A stretch of DNA of 64,000 nt. Source: an uncultured Clostridium sp. (GTDB taxonomy: Bacteria > Bacillota > Clostridia > Clostridiales > Clostridiaceae). The number at the start of each line of letters is the position of its first letter. The stretch's first letter is position 1. The DNA lies in NCBI RefSeq assembly GCF_934754915.1, contig NZ_CAKVKB010000004.1, positions 11,962 through 75,961 on the forward strand, in the 5' to 3' direction. The notes under the pieces are model-generated. The model was given only the letters and a program-made list of their open reading frames with translations. It was not told the DNA's origin and did no database searches. Shown one piece after another: positions 54,838 to 63,808 of this stretch. The translations under genes and the position numbers were made by a program.

Positions 54838-56037
54838 ATAATTACTGGTATAATAACAGAATACAATCCATTTCATAAGGGTCATAAATATCATTTGGAA
54901 AACGCACTAAAAGATACACATGCATCCCACATAGTTTGTGTAATGAGTGGAAATTTTATGCAAAGAGGCATTCCTGCAATAGTTGATAAATGGAAAAGAA
55001 CCGAAATGGCATTAAAAAATGGAGTTGATCTTGTTTTAGAACTTCCTTTAGTATATTCTATATCTTCTGCTGAACATTTTGCATTTGGAAGCGTTTCTCT
55101 TCTTAATTCTTTAGGAGTGATTGATAATCTTTATTTTGGCAGTGAGGAAGGACATATTAAACCATTAAAAAAAATTGCAGATATTTTATATGAAGAACCT
55201 TATGATTTTAAGAAAATTTTAAAAAAGTATATGGACTGTGGTCTTCCTTTTCATATGAGCAGATTAAATGCAATGAGAGAATATCTAGACTCTGATAATA
55301 TTGACAGTATTTTATCAAATTCAAACAATATACTTGGAATTGAATATTTAAAAGCCCTCAATGTCTTAAAAAGTTCAATCTGCCCTTATACACTAAAACG
55401 TGAAGGTGCAAATTATAACGATAATAATATTGACAAACACTTTTCCTCTGCTACATCAATCAGAAATCATTTAAAAACAGGTTCACTTCATGAGCTTATA
55501 GACATTGTTCCTGAAAATACATTTAAAATTTTAAACAGTTTAAGTACAGATGGATATCCATTTGTATTTGAAGATGACATGTTTAAATATATAAAATATA
55601 AACTTCTCACACAGGAAAATAACCTAAAAAACATTCCTGACGCCTCTGAAGGTTTAGACAATAAAATTTATAATGAAATACTGATGTCTGATTCTCTTGA
55701 AGAATTAATATTAAAAGTAAAAAGCAAACGCTATACTTATACGAGAATAAACAGAATCCTTGTTCAATATTTTTTAGGTCTTGAAAAATATAATCTATTA
55801 AAACTTGCAAAACAACCTGTTCCATATGCTAGAATTCTTGGCTTTAATCAAAAAGGTCGAGATATATTGAAAATGATAAAAAAAAATTGCAGTATAGACA
55901 TTATTACAAAAGTCCCAAAAAACAGTCTTTCAGAACATTTACAGCTTGATATTATGGGAACCAAAGCATATTCTATTTTAAATAATTCAGTAAATCCTAT
56001 GGATGATTATCTCAAAGGACCTATAATAATAAAATAA
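54838..56037 (+). CDS. tmcAL: tRNA(Met) cytidine acetate ligase TmcAL (YlbM), apparent ATA start
   Basis: Forms acetyl-adenylate from acetate and ATP and acetylates the wobble cytidine of elongator tRNA-Met. From 54838 the frame gives 399 residues. It begins ITGIITEYNPFHKGHKYH with the HxGH nucleotidyltransferase motif, then VVVMSGNFMQRG-like CVMSGNFMQRGIPA and SSATSIRNHL. No ATG, GTG or TTG occurs between the upstream in-frame stop (54802) and TTG 54895, which would delete HxGH. SD GGAGG (54825-54829) is 8 nt before ATA 54838, the best start. Length fits YlbM. Acetate for the reaction could come from pta-ackA next door. Confidence 0.85.
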   Translation: MITGIITEYNPFHKGHKYHLENALKDTHASHIVCVMSGNFMQRGIPAIVDKWKRTEMALKNGVDLVLELPLVYSISSAEHFAFGSVSLLNSLGVIDNLYFGSEEGHIKPLKKIADILYEEPYDFKKILKKYMDCGLPFHMSRLNAMREYLDSDNIDSILSNSNNILGIEYLKALNVLKSSICPYTLKREGANYNDNNIDKHFSSATSIRNHLKTGSLHELIDIVPENTFKILNSLSTDGYPFVFEDDMFKYIKYKLLTQENNLKNIPDASEGLDNKIYNEILMSDSLEELILKVKSKRYTYTRINRILVQYFLGLEKYNLLKLAKQPVPYARILGFNQKGRDILKMIKKNCSIDIITKVPKNSLSEHLQLDIMGTKAYSILNNSVNPMDDYLKGPIIIK

Positions 56038-56069
56038 TATTTCATACATTATTGCATATAATGTATAAG

Positions 56070-56107
56070 AACCTGATATTACATAATTATTAAATATCAG
56101 GTTTTTT
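56070..56107 (+). terminator. Intrinsic terminator after tmcAL
   Basis: 11-bp stem AACCTGATATT/AATATCAGGTT (56070-56080 with 56093-56103) followed by TTTT on the plus strand. Confidence 0.8.
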
Positions 56108-56217
56108 ATAATAAAACTTATTAAATTCTAACTATTAATCGTTTCTTATGAAATTTTAATTTCAAATTATAAATATGTTTTTAGTATATTGAATTGAATC
56201 TGAGTGGGAGTGATTAA

Positions 56218-57393
56218 ATGTTTTTTATTATATTGTGGTCTATACTTATTTTTCTTGCCTTATTATTAAAAAAGCAGCTCAACTTAAAATTAAACTCTTT
56301 CATCTGTATAATGATGACAATTTTTATAGTACTATTTGCTGCAAATATAAATTCTTGTATAAATGCAGCTCTTGAAGGATGCAAATTATGGTATAAAGCA
56401 ATATTGCCTACTACTTTTCCTTTTTTAATAATCTGTAATATGCTTATATATTATGATGGTATACAATTATATTCCCGCTTCTTAGGACCATTAATATGTA
56501 AACCTCTTTCTCTTTCAAAAGTATGCTCTTTTCCTATTGCTGCAAGCATATTATGTGGTTATCCAATCGGTGCAAAATATTGTGCAGATATTTACAATAT
56601 GGGCTATATAGAAAAGGAAGAATATGTACGTCTTCTTAATATTGCTTCAAATGTAAGCCCTCTTTTTCTTATAGGTTCTGTTGCTTCTGCTCTTTTAAAT
56701 AATTCAGCTGTTGGATATATACTTCTTGCTGCCAGCTATATATCATGTATATTTATTGGTATATTAACGCAAAAAAAAGAAACTATCAAAAATTCAAGTT
56801 CCTCAAAAAATATATATCATCAATCTAAATCCAATATGGGTATCGCATTGAAAAATTCTGTAGAAAATTCAATAACTACAGTCTTAAACATTGGTGGATT
56901 TATAATAATTTTTTCAGTTATAATATCTTTAATAAAAACTAATCCATATTTTACAGTACTAATACAAAATATTGAACATTTTTTTAACATTCCATCCAAT
57001 GCTTTATATTCTGTAATATTAGGGTCTGTTGAAATAACAAATGGATGCAATATGTTATCTTCAATTTCCATTCCATTAAATTTAAAATTGAGTCTCATAA
57101 GCTTTTTATGCTCTTTTTCTGGACTTGCTATAATAGCTCAAGTTCTATCATTTATAGGAAATACAGATATAAAAATCAGCAGATATATATCATTTAAATT
57201 TATACAAGGATTTTTCAGTTTCATCATAACATATTTTCTTATGATTTTTATTCCTTCTTCAGTATACACATCAAGCATTACAGCTCATTCGAAAATACCA
57301 ATAGCACCATTGTTTTTTCCAATAACTGCAACGCTTGTATTATATATCTGTTTTAAAGTACTAGACAACACATTAATATCCCAAAAAATATAG
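56218..57393 (+). CDS. ylbJ: Sporulation integral membrane protein YlbJ
   Basis: A 391-residue membrane protein with about eight hydrophobic segments and two nucleoside-recognition (Gate) domain halves. Marker segments are KAILPTTFPFLIICN, FPIAASILCGYPIGAKYCAD and GSVEITNGCNML. In B. subtilis ylbJ is expressed in the mother cell under sigma-E and is needed for spore coat or cortex integrity. SD GGGAGTG precedes ATG 56218. It is separate from tmcAL by a terminator, so expression is likely sporulation-specific. Its stop is 1 nt from the stop of the convergent gene at 57395. Confidence 0.92.
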   Translation: MFFIILWSILIFLALLLKKQLNLKLNSFICIMMTIFIVLFAANINSCINAALEGCKLWYKAILPTTFPFLIICNMLIYYDGIQLYSRFLGPLICKPLSLSKVCSFPIAASILCGYPIGAKYCADIYNMGYIEKEEYVRLLNIASNVSPLFLIGSVASALLNNSAVGYILLAASYISCIFIGILTQKKETIKNSSSSKNIYHQSKSNMGIALKNSVENSITTVLNIGGFIIIFSVIISLIKTNPYFTVLIQNIEHFFNIPSNALYSVILGSVEITNGCNMLSSISIPLNLKLSLISFLCSFSGLAIIAQVLSFIGNTDIKISRYISFKFIQGFFSFIITYFLMIFIPSSVYTSSITAHSKIPIAPLFFPITATLVLYICFKVLDNTLISQKI

Positions 57394-57394
57394 A

Positions 57395-57937
57395 CTATTT
57401 TTTCATACTTCTCAATTCTTTTATATTTTCTTTTATAACTGCACCAGCGCCGCTTAATGTTTTATCAATTTCATTTGCAGCTCTTTCAAAATTAGTTTGG
57501 AGTCCTTCTATAAGTTTCATTTTCTGTTCTTCAATTTCTTTATCTAACTGGCTTAAAATTTCATCTGAATAATCTCTTGAGCCAAGTCTAATAGCCTTAG
57601 CATCTCTCTGTGCTGAGGCTATTATTTCTTCTGCCCTTACTTTTGCTTCCTTTACTATATTATGGTTTTCTATATTTTTTCTCATCATAGTTGCAGTTTC
57701 TTTTTTAACCGAATCATATTCCTTTTTTGCCTCATTTAAAATTCTCTCTTTTTCGTTCATTATCCATTCGGCTTTCTTTAATTGATCTGGAAGATAATTT
57801 ACTATCTGATCTACAACCTCAAGAATTTCTCTTTTATCCAACATTACTTTTCCACTCATAGGCACTTTTGGTGCATTATCAACTACATCCTGTAAATATT
57901 CTAAGAGTTCAATAATATTTACATCTACTTTATCCAT
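57395..57937 (-). CDS. Coiled-coil protein of unknown function (coaD neighbour)
   Basis: A 180-residue, mostly helical, highly charged protein. A short N-terminal domain (NIIELLEYLQDVVDNAPKV, KREILEVVDQIVNYLP) leads into a long coiled coil (~62-165) rich in Glu, Lys and Ala: NEKERILNEAKKEYDSVKKE, then VKAEEII-like VRAEEIIASAQRDAKAIR. No catalytic motif or membrane span. Similar clostridial proteins are often labelled ATPase or ATP synthase subunit-like, without real evidence. Start ATG 57937 with SD AAGGAG. Tail-to-tail with ylbJ and 12 nt after coaD, so part of the recG-rsmD-coaD unit. Confidence 0.8.
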   Translation of the reverse strand: MDKVDVNIIELLEYLQDVVDNAPKVPMSGKVMLDKREILEVVDQIVNYLPDQLKKAEWIMNEKERILNEAKKEYDSVKKETATMMRKNIENHNIVKEAKVRAEEIIASAQRDAKAIRLGSRDYSDEILSQLDKEIEEQKMKLIEGLQTNFERAANEIDKTLSGAGAVIKENIKELRSMKK

Positions 57938-57949
57938 AAAAAACACTCC

Positions 57950-58429
57950 TTAGCCTTTTATTCTTGCCAATATATCAGAAACAATTTCTTTTGGAACAAG
58001 TCCTTCAATATTTCCTCCAAATTTAGCAATCTGCTTTACACATGAAGAACTTATATGCACATTATCAGGAGAACTCATCATACATATTGTTTCCACATTT
58101 GAGTCTAATTCTTTATTTATATATGCCATTTGAAGTTCATATTCGAAATCAGTTGAATTTCTTAATCCTTTCAATATAACATTTGCATTATACTTTTTCA
58201 ACAGTTCTACTAAAAGTCCATTAAAGCACACAACTTCAACATTCTCTATATCTTTTGTCACTCTTTTTATAAATTCAACTCTTTCATCTATTTCAAATAA
58301 ATGCTTTTTGTCAACATTAATCAATACACCTACAATTATTTTATCAAAAATCTTTGTTCCTCTTTTTATAATTTCAATATGACCATTAGTTATAGGATCA
58401 AAGCTTCCTGGATAAACTGCTACACTCAT
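57950..58429 (-). CDS. coaD: Pantetheine-phosphate adenylyltransferase
   Basis: The fourth enzyme of coenzyme A synthesis. The 159-residue protein shows VYPGSFDPITNGHIEII (T-x-G-H motif), KGLRNSTDFEYELQMAYINK and ISSSCVKQIAKFGG. Start ATG 58429 with SD GAGGAG that lies in the end of rsmD. The rsmD-coaD pair is widely conserved. Confidence 0.96.
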   Translation of the reverse strand: MSVAVYPGSFDPITNGHIEIIKRGTKIFDKIIVGVLINVDKKHLFEIDERVEFIKRVTKDIENVEVVCFNGLLVELLKKYNANVILKGLRNSTDFEYELQMAYINKELDSNVETICMMSSPDNVHISSSCVKQIAKFGGNIEGLVPKEIVSDILARIKG

Positions 58430-58430
58430 C

Positions 58431-58988
58431 TTAATTCTCCTCATATTTATAGTAACATACTGTTGTATTTCCATATTTTTTGCTCTTTAAAATTCTTATA
58501 TCTTCATATCCTTCATAAATTTCCTCTATGGAATCTATCTTTGTTACTATTATTCCATCTTTATTTAACAATCCATTTTCCTTAACAATCTTCATTGCTT
58601 CAGGAATCATTTCTCTGCAATATGGTGGATCAATAAAGATTATATCAAATTTTTTACCTTTATCTGCAAGCTTTTTTAATCCAAGATATGCATCTGTTTT
58701 TATAGGAAAGCAAAAATCCTCAAATTTTAAATTTTTAACATTTTCTTTTAATAATGGAAAAGTTGTTTCACTTTTATCAAATAAATAAACTTCTTTTGCT
58801 CCTCTGCTTGCTGCTTCTAATCCCAGACTTCCTGTTCCTGCAAATACATCAACAACTATCCCTTCTGGTATATATAATTGAATAGAACTGAACATCGCTT
58901 CTTTTACTCTATCCAAAGTTGGTCTTGTTTCCATTGTTGCTGGAGATATTAATTTATGTCCTCTAGCTTTTCCTGCTATTATTCTCAA
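58431..58988 (-). CDS. rsmD: 16S rRNA (guanine(966)-N2)-methyltransferase RsmD
   Basis: A SAM-dependent methyltransferase. The 185-residue protein has MRIIAGKARGHKL, RPTLDRVKEAMFSSI, the SAM loop VVDVFAGTGSLGLEAASRGA and the catalytic IIFIDPPYCRE (NPPY-type). It is adjacent to coaD with one base between the frames. Confidence 0.95.
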   Translation of the reverse strand: MRIIAGKARGHKLISPATMETRPTLDRVKEAMFSSIQLYIPEGIVVDVFAGTGSLGLEAASRGAKEVYLFDKSETTFPLLKENVKNLKFEDFCFPIKTDAYLGLKKLADKGKKFDIIFIDPPYCREMIPEAMKIVKENGLLNKDGIIVTKIDSIEEIYEGYEDIRILKSKKYGNTTVCYYKYEEN

Positions 58989-59050
58989 GTATATTTCCTC
59001 CTTAAGGTATATATTAATTATATTAACATATTTGTATTAATAAATTCAAT

Positions 59051-61084
59051 TTAATTGAAACAAATATATTTGCTGCTTCTTTCAAGATTTTTACTTATCT
59101 CAGTTACAAGTTCTCTATTTATAGGCGAATCATCTTTAAGTATTTCTGCTGCTTCTTGTTTTGCACACCTCAAAATATTTATATCATTATATAAATCAGC
59201 AAGTGCAAATCCAGCATCACCACTTTGTTTCTTTCCAAACATTTCTCCTGCTCCCCTTAATTTTAGGTCCTGTTCAGATATTAAAAAACCATCACTTGAT
59301 TCTGTCATTATCATCATTCTCTTTTTTGTTATATTACTCTTTGCTTTTGCTATCAATATGCAGAAAGATTCATACTGTCCTCTTCCAACTCTTCCTCTAA
59401 GTTGATGAAGCTGAGCTAATCCAAATCTTTCAGCATTTTCAATTATCATTACTGATGCATTTGGAACATTTACCCCAACTTCAATTACTGTTGTAGAAAT
59501 TAACACATCACTTTCATGATTTTTAAACCTCTTTATGATTTCATCTTTTTCAGTTCCTTTCATCTTTCCATGAAGAATCTCTACCCGTAAATTTCTGAAA
59601 ACAGAATTAACGAGTTTATTATACAGTGTTTCAACAGAATTAAGCTGTTCCTTCTCATCTTCTTCTATAAGAGGGCATACAATATAAACCTGTCTTCCTT
59701 TTTCTATCTCATTGCAGGCAAGTTCATATGCTATACCTCTTTGTGAATCATCATAGTACCTCGTATCTATTTTCTTTCTTCCTGGTGGAAGTTCATCTAT
59801 TATAGAAACATCAAGATCTGAATATAGATAGAGTGCAAGGGTTCTAGGTATAGGTGTTGCTGTCATTACAATACAATCTGCCTTTTTGCCTTTATTCATA
59901 AGTCTGCTTCTCTGTTCAACTCCAAATCTATGCTGCTCATCTGTTATTATAAGTCCAAGTTTTCCAAATTCAACATCTTCTTGAAAAAGTGCATGTGTGC
60001 CTATTACTAATATAGGCTCATCGCTTTTTATTCTCTCTTTTATTCTTTTCTTTTCTTTTGCAGTTGTTCCTCCAGTAAGAAGTTCAATTTCAATATTAAA
60101 ATTTTCAAATATTTTTCTCGCTTCTTCATAATGCTGAGATGCAAGTATTTCAGTAGGTGCCATAAGCACACTCTGATAGCCATTTTTTATCACATTAAAT
60201 ATAGCAATAAGAGCCACAATAGTCTTACCGCTTCCAACATCCCCTTGAATAAGCCTGTTCATGGGCGCGATAGATTTCTGATCTCTCAATATATCTCTCA
60301 CCACCCTTGTTTGAGCATTTGTAAGTGGAAATGGAAGGCTTTCTTTAAGCTTTTTCAATTCATCTGCCCACTGAAATAAAATTCCATTTGTACTTTTCTT
60401 TAATTGGTACTTTAAAAGAAGCAGTTTTAAAGAATATGTAAATAATTCTTGAAATTTAAGTCTTGTTTTTGCTTTTTCCAGCATAATTTTATTTTCTGGG
60501 AAATGTATACTTCTTATTGCATCATCTAAAGATATAAGTTCATATTTATCTAGTATAGATTGAGGCATATTTTCTTTTATATTCATATTTAACAATATAT
60601 TATTTATCAATTTTTCAAATAATTTATTGCTTACATCTCCCTTGAGAGGATATTTAGGAATTATTTCGCTTGAAACAGCTTCTCCACAAGCTATTACAGG
60701 TCCGACAACTTCAAGCATCTTTCCAACCCTTTTAAATTTCCCCATAAGATTATAAGTACTTCCTTGTTTAAAATTATTTTTTACATAAGGCTGATTAAAC
60801 CACTTTGCACATACTTTATATTCACCATATTGAAAATCTATAGAAGTCAATATTTTCCCATTTCTTGTTCTTATGTCTCTTTTAAAGGATTTTACTTCAC
60901 ATAACAAAATTAATTTTTCTTCACCAGTTATAGTCTGAAATTCTACATTTCCATCTACAAATTCATAATCTCTAGGGAAATATAACAGTATATCAAGAAT
61001 ATTAAAAATTCCACATCTGTTTAATTTTTCTGCAGACTTAGGTCCTACTCCTTTAAGGGTGGATATATTACTGTATATATCCAT
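59051..61084 (-). CDS. recG: ATP-dependent DNA helicase RecG
   Basis: A branch-migration helicase rescuing stalled forks. The 677-residue protein has an N-terminal wedge/OB domain (LKGVGPKSAEKL; DILLYFPRDYE). Helicase core: Walker A IQGDVGSGKTIVALIA (~280), DEQHRFG box, VMTATPIPRTLAL, VIEVGVNVPNASVM and QLRGRVGRG. Full length for the family. SD AGGGAGG precedes the ATG. It lies 62 nt upstream of rsmD. Confidence 0.97.
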   Translation of the reverse strand: MDIYSNISTLKGVGPKSAEKLNRCGIFNILDILLYFPRDYEFVDGNVEFQTITGEEKLILLCEVKSFKRDIRTRNGKILTSIDFQYGEYKVCAKWFNQPYVKNNFKQGSTYNLMGKFKRVGKMLEVVGPVIACGEAVSSEIIPKYPLKGDVSNKLFEKLINNILLNMNIKENMPQSILDKYELISLDDAIRSIHFPENKIMLEKAKTRLKFQELFTYSLKLLLLKYQLKKSTNGILFQWADELKKLKESLPFPLTNAQTRVVRDILRDQKSIAPMNRLIQGDVGSGKTIVALIAIFNVIKNGYQSVLMAPTEILASQHYEEARKIFENFNIEIELLTGGTTAKEKKRIKERIKSDEPILVIGTHALFQEDVEFGKLGLIITDEQHRFGVEQRSRLMNKGKKADCIVMTATPIPRTLALYLYSDLDVSIIDELPPGRKKIDTRYYDDSQRGIAYELACNEIEKGRQVYIVCPLIEEDEKEQLNSVETLYNKLVNSVFRNLRVEILHGKMKGTEKDEIIKRFKNHESDVLISTTVIEVGVNVPNASVMIIENAERFGLAQLHQLRGRVGRGQYESFCILIAKAKSNITKKRMMIMTESSDGFLISEQDLKLRGAGEMFGKKQSGDAGFALADLYNDINILRCAKQEAAEILKDDSPINRELVTEISKNLERSSKYICFN

Positions 61085-61329
61085 AAGTCAGCCTCCCTTC
61101 AAATTTTTTAATAAAATTTATTTAAAATGAATTTACAATTATTCATATAACCATTTTTTATTGTCTTTACTGTTAACTATAAATTTATTTTTTTACTATG
61201 TTTTAAATAATAAAAATGAAAGGCAACATAACTAATTTTAATCTTTCATATACTATTATGCAATAAAAATTCTTTTTTAATTTTTATACTATGTGATCAA
61301 AAATTAATATAAACAATTTAATTTACTGT

Positions 61330-61361
61330 AAAATAAAAAAGAAGCACCATTACAGTGCTCC
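61330..61361 (-). terminator. Intrinsic terminator after the fakA-like gene
   Basis: 7-bp stem (61341-61347 with 61355-61361, one G-U) followed by TTTTTTATTTTA on the minus strand. Confidence 0.8.
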
Positions 61362-61370
61362 TTTTCTATT

Positions 61371-63014
61371 TTACTCAACTGATAACAAGAAATAATATAA
61401 AGGCTGATTTCCTTTATAAACCTGTATATCAAAATCATCATATTTTTCTTCTAATTTATTTTGAAATTCTTCAGCTTCTTTATCAGTAACTTCATTACCA
61501 TAATAAACAGTTATAAGTTCACTATCTTCATCAACCATGTCTTCTAATACTTTCATGGCAACTTCAATATTACTCTCTCCAACTTCTTTAATCTTTCCTT
61601 CAACCAATCCAAGCATATTGCCTTCCTTGATTTCAATTCCATCTATTTCTGTATCTCTTACTGCATAAGTAACAGATCCTGTTTTAACTGTTTCTATTGC
61701 AGATTTAAGTTCACTAAAGTTTTCTTCTACATCGCTGTCTGGATTAAACATAGTTACACATGTTATTCCTTGAGGAATGCTTGTTGTAGGTATTACACGT
61801 ATATCTTTATCGCTTATTTCAGCGACTTGATTTGCAGCCATTATTATATTCTTATTGTTTGGTAGAATAAAAATATGCTCTGCGTTTATTTTGCTTATAG
61901 CATCAAGCATATCTTGAGTAGATGGATTCATTGTCTGACCACCTTCAATAACATAATCAACACCTAAGTCTTTAAATATGTTTGAAATTCCATCCCCCAT
62001 AGCTACAGTTATAAAGCCATAAGTTTTTTCTTCTTCTGAAGGCAATACTTCTTCTTGGCTTTCTGCTTTTTCATAATCTTTAGATTCCATCAATAATTCT
62101 CTATGTTCTTCTCTCATATTGTCAATCTTAATCTTTGACAATTCACCAATTTTTACAGCATGTGATAATACTTTACCTGGATCATTAGTATGGATATGAA
62201 CCTTTATAACATCATCATATCCTACAACTATCATACAGTCTCCAAGAGGTGCAATAGTGTCTTGAAATTCCTTTGCATGACTTGCATCCCCAAGAATTAT
62301 GAATTCTGTACAATATCCAAATTTTATGTCAACTTCTTCAGTAGACTGAGCCCCTGTCTTTCCGCCTTCTTTTACTGCAATATCTTTTATTTCTGCTTTT
62401 ATGTCATCCTTCAGAGCTTCATACATTCCTTGTAGTATTATATAAAGTCCCATTCCACCCGAATCAACAACTTTTGCTTTCTTAAGTGCTGGTAAAAGTT
62501 CAGGTGTTTTGTCAAGCATTATTTTAGCTGCTTTTGTAACTTCCTCCATAAAATCAGCTATATCTTTAGCTTCACTTTCTACTGCTGCTTCAGATGCTGC
62601 TCGTATAACTGAAAGTATAGTACCTTCTGTTGGTCTCATAACGGCCTTGTACGCTGATTTAGATCCTTCAAAAAAAGCCACTGCAAATTCAGAACTGTCT
62701 ACTTCCACTTTACCTTCTAATCCCTTAGATATACCTCTAAGAATTTGAGATAATATAACTCCTGAATTACCTCTTGCTCCCATTAAAGCACCTTTTGCCA
62801 GCTTTTTAGAAATTTCTCCAATTGAATCTGTGTTTATATTTTCAATTTCTTTTACTGCTGCTTTAAATGTCATAGACATATTAGTACCAGTATCACCATC
62901 TGGAACTGGAAACACATTAAGTGCATTTACGAAATCACTTTCCTCAAGTAATCTATTGCTGGCATTGACAACCATGTTATAAAAATCATGGCCATTAATT
63001 TTTTCATATTTCAT
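61371..63014 (-). CDS. fakA: DAK2 domain protein, fatty acid kinase FakA-like (YloV)
   Basis: A 547-residue protein with an N-terminal DhaL/DAK2 kinase domain: LNVFPVPDGDTGTNMSMT (~33-50) carries the Mg-binding aspartates, and GARGNSGVILSQILRG follows. A middle domain and a C-terminal domain follow. In staphylococci FakA phosphorylates fatty acids presented by FakB (DegV proteins); no fakB is in the window. The asp23-fakA-recG arrangement matches B. subtilis yloU-yloV. It lies 14 nt after asp23. Confidence 0.88.
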   Translation of the reverse strand: MKYEKINGHDFYNMVVNASNRLLEESDFVNALNVFPVPDGDTGTNMSMTFKAAVKEIENINTDSIGEISKKLAKGALMGARGNSGVILSQILRGISKGLEGKVEVDSSEFAVAFFEGSKSAYKAVMRPTEGTILSVIRAASEAAVESEAKDIADFMEEVTKAAKIMLDKTPELLPALKKAKVVDSGGMGLYIILQGMYEALKDDIKAEIKDIAVKEGGKTGAQSTEEVDIKFGYCTEFIILGDASHAKEFQDTIAPLGDCMIVVGYDDVIKVHIHTNDPGKVLSHAVKIGELSKIKIDNMREEHRELLMESKDYEKAESQEEVLPSEEEKTYGFITVAMGDGISNIFKDLGVDYVIEGGQTMNPSTQDMLDAISKINAEHIFILPNNKNIIMAANQVAEISDKDIRVIPTTSIPQGITCVTMFNPDSDVEENFSELKSAIETVKTGSVTYAVRDTEIDGIEIKEGNMLGLVEGKIKEVGESNIEVAMKVLEDMVDEDSELITVYYGNEVTDKEAEEFQNKLEEKYDDFDIQVYKGNQPLYYFLLSVE

Positions 63015-63028
63015 TTTAGTTTAACCTC

Positions 63029-63379
63029 CTAGACTCTAACCGCTTGCACATTCACTGTTATTGATGAAACTTTAAGTCCAGTATAGTTCTCAACGCTATA
63101 GCGAACCTTTTGTATAATATTATTTGATATTACAGAAATCTTTGTTCCGTATTCTACCATAATAAATAATTCTATTTGTAATTTATCATCATCAGTCAGA
63201 ACTAATTTTACGCCTTTGCTTAAATTTTCTTTTCCCATTAATTCCCAAAGACCTTCTGTAGGATTTTTCGAAACCATTCCAACTACTCCATAACATTCCA
63301 TTGTTGATAATCCAACAATTTTTGCTAAAACTTCTTCAGAATAAGTTATATTACCATTTTCATTGCAAATTCCAACCAT
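63029..63379 (-). CDS. Asp23/Gls24 family protein (YloU-like)
   Basis: A 116-residue Asp23-type envelope-stress-related protein. Segments are NITYSEEVLAKIVGLSTMEC, VKLVLTDDDKLQIELFIMVE and TGLKVSSITVNVQAVRV. Members associate with the membrane periphery in some species. It is the first gene of a unit with the fakA-like gene. SD AGGAGGAA precedes ATG 63379. Confidence 0.9.
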   Translation of the reverse strand: MVGICNENGNITYSEEVLAKIVGLSTMECYGVVGMVSKNPTEGLWELMGKENLSKGVKLVLTDDDKLQIELFIMVEYGTKISVISNNIIQKVRYSVENYTGLKVSSITVNVQAVRV

Positions 63380-63412
63380 AATATATTCCTCCTATTTTAT
63401 ATCCTATTCTCT

Positions 63413-63441
63413 ATTCTATATTAGAACATCATTTAATTCAA
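63413..63441 (-). promoter_or_regulatory. Probable promoter for asp23-fakA
   Basis: TTGAAT (63436-63441), 17-bp spacer, TAGAAT (63413-63418), leader ~27 nt with SD. Confidence 0.5.
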
Positions 63442-63725
63442 GTTTTTTGAAACCTTATAAATTATCATTAATATAATTAAATTTTCTATTTAAAATTATT
63501 ATAGTCTTCACTATAAAATTTATTCTTTGTTTCTGTTTAAAATTATTATTTTGCAAACTCAAATCAACATATAATGTATGCTGCACTATTATAAATTTGT
63601 TTTTGATATTTATATTAATGCAAAAATTCCTCAATCATAGATTTTGTTTAAACTTAATTTATATCTTTGTTTTTATACTTAAACAAATTTCTGTAAATAT
63701 AATTACTATAAAATAAAAAAATTGC

Positions 63726-63754
63726 TTGCACAATATAATATATCATGTTATAAT
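63726..63754 (+). promoter_or_regulatory. SigA-type promoter for rpmB
   Basis: TTGCAC (63726-63731), 17-bp spacer, TATAAT (63749-63754), ~50 nt before the rpmB start. Confidence 0.8.
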
Positions 63755-63808
63755 CTTTACTGTCCTATTGAAGAAGATTATCTTTGTAATATAAGGAGGT
63801 GTTTTCTA

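Larger units (their letters stand above)
63380..63808. other. 429-nt divergent gap between asp23 and rpmB
   Basis: Holds divergent promoters for asp23 (63413-63441) and rpmB (63726-63754). The AT-rich middle shows no recognisable gene. Confidence 0.5.

Noticed and set aside
54895..56037. tmcAL starting at TTG 54895
   Set aside because: It would remove the catalytic HxGH motif and has no SD; homology continues upstream.
63722..63808. N-terminal extension of L28 from 63722
   Set aside because: The extension covers the promoter and SD; L28 begins at ATG 63809.
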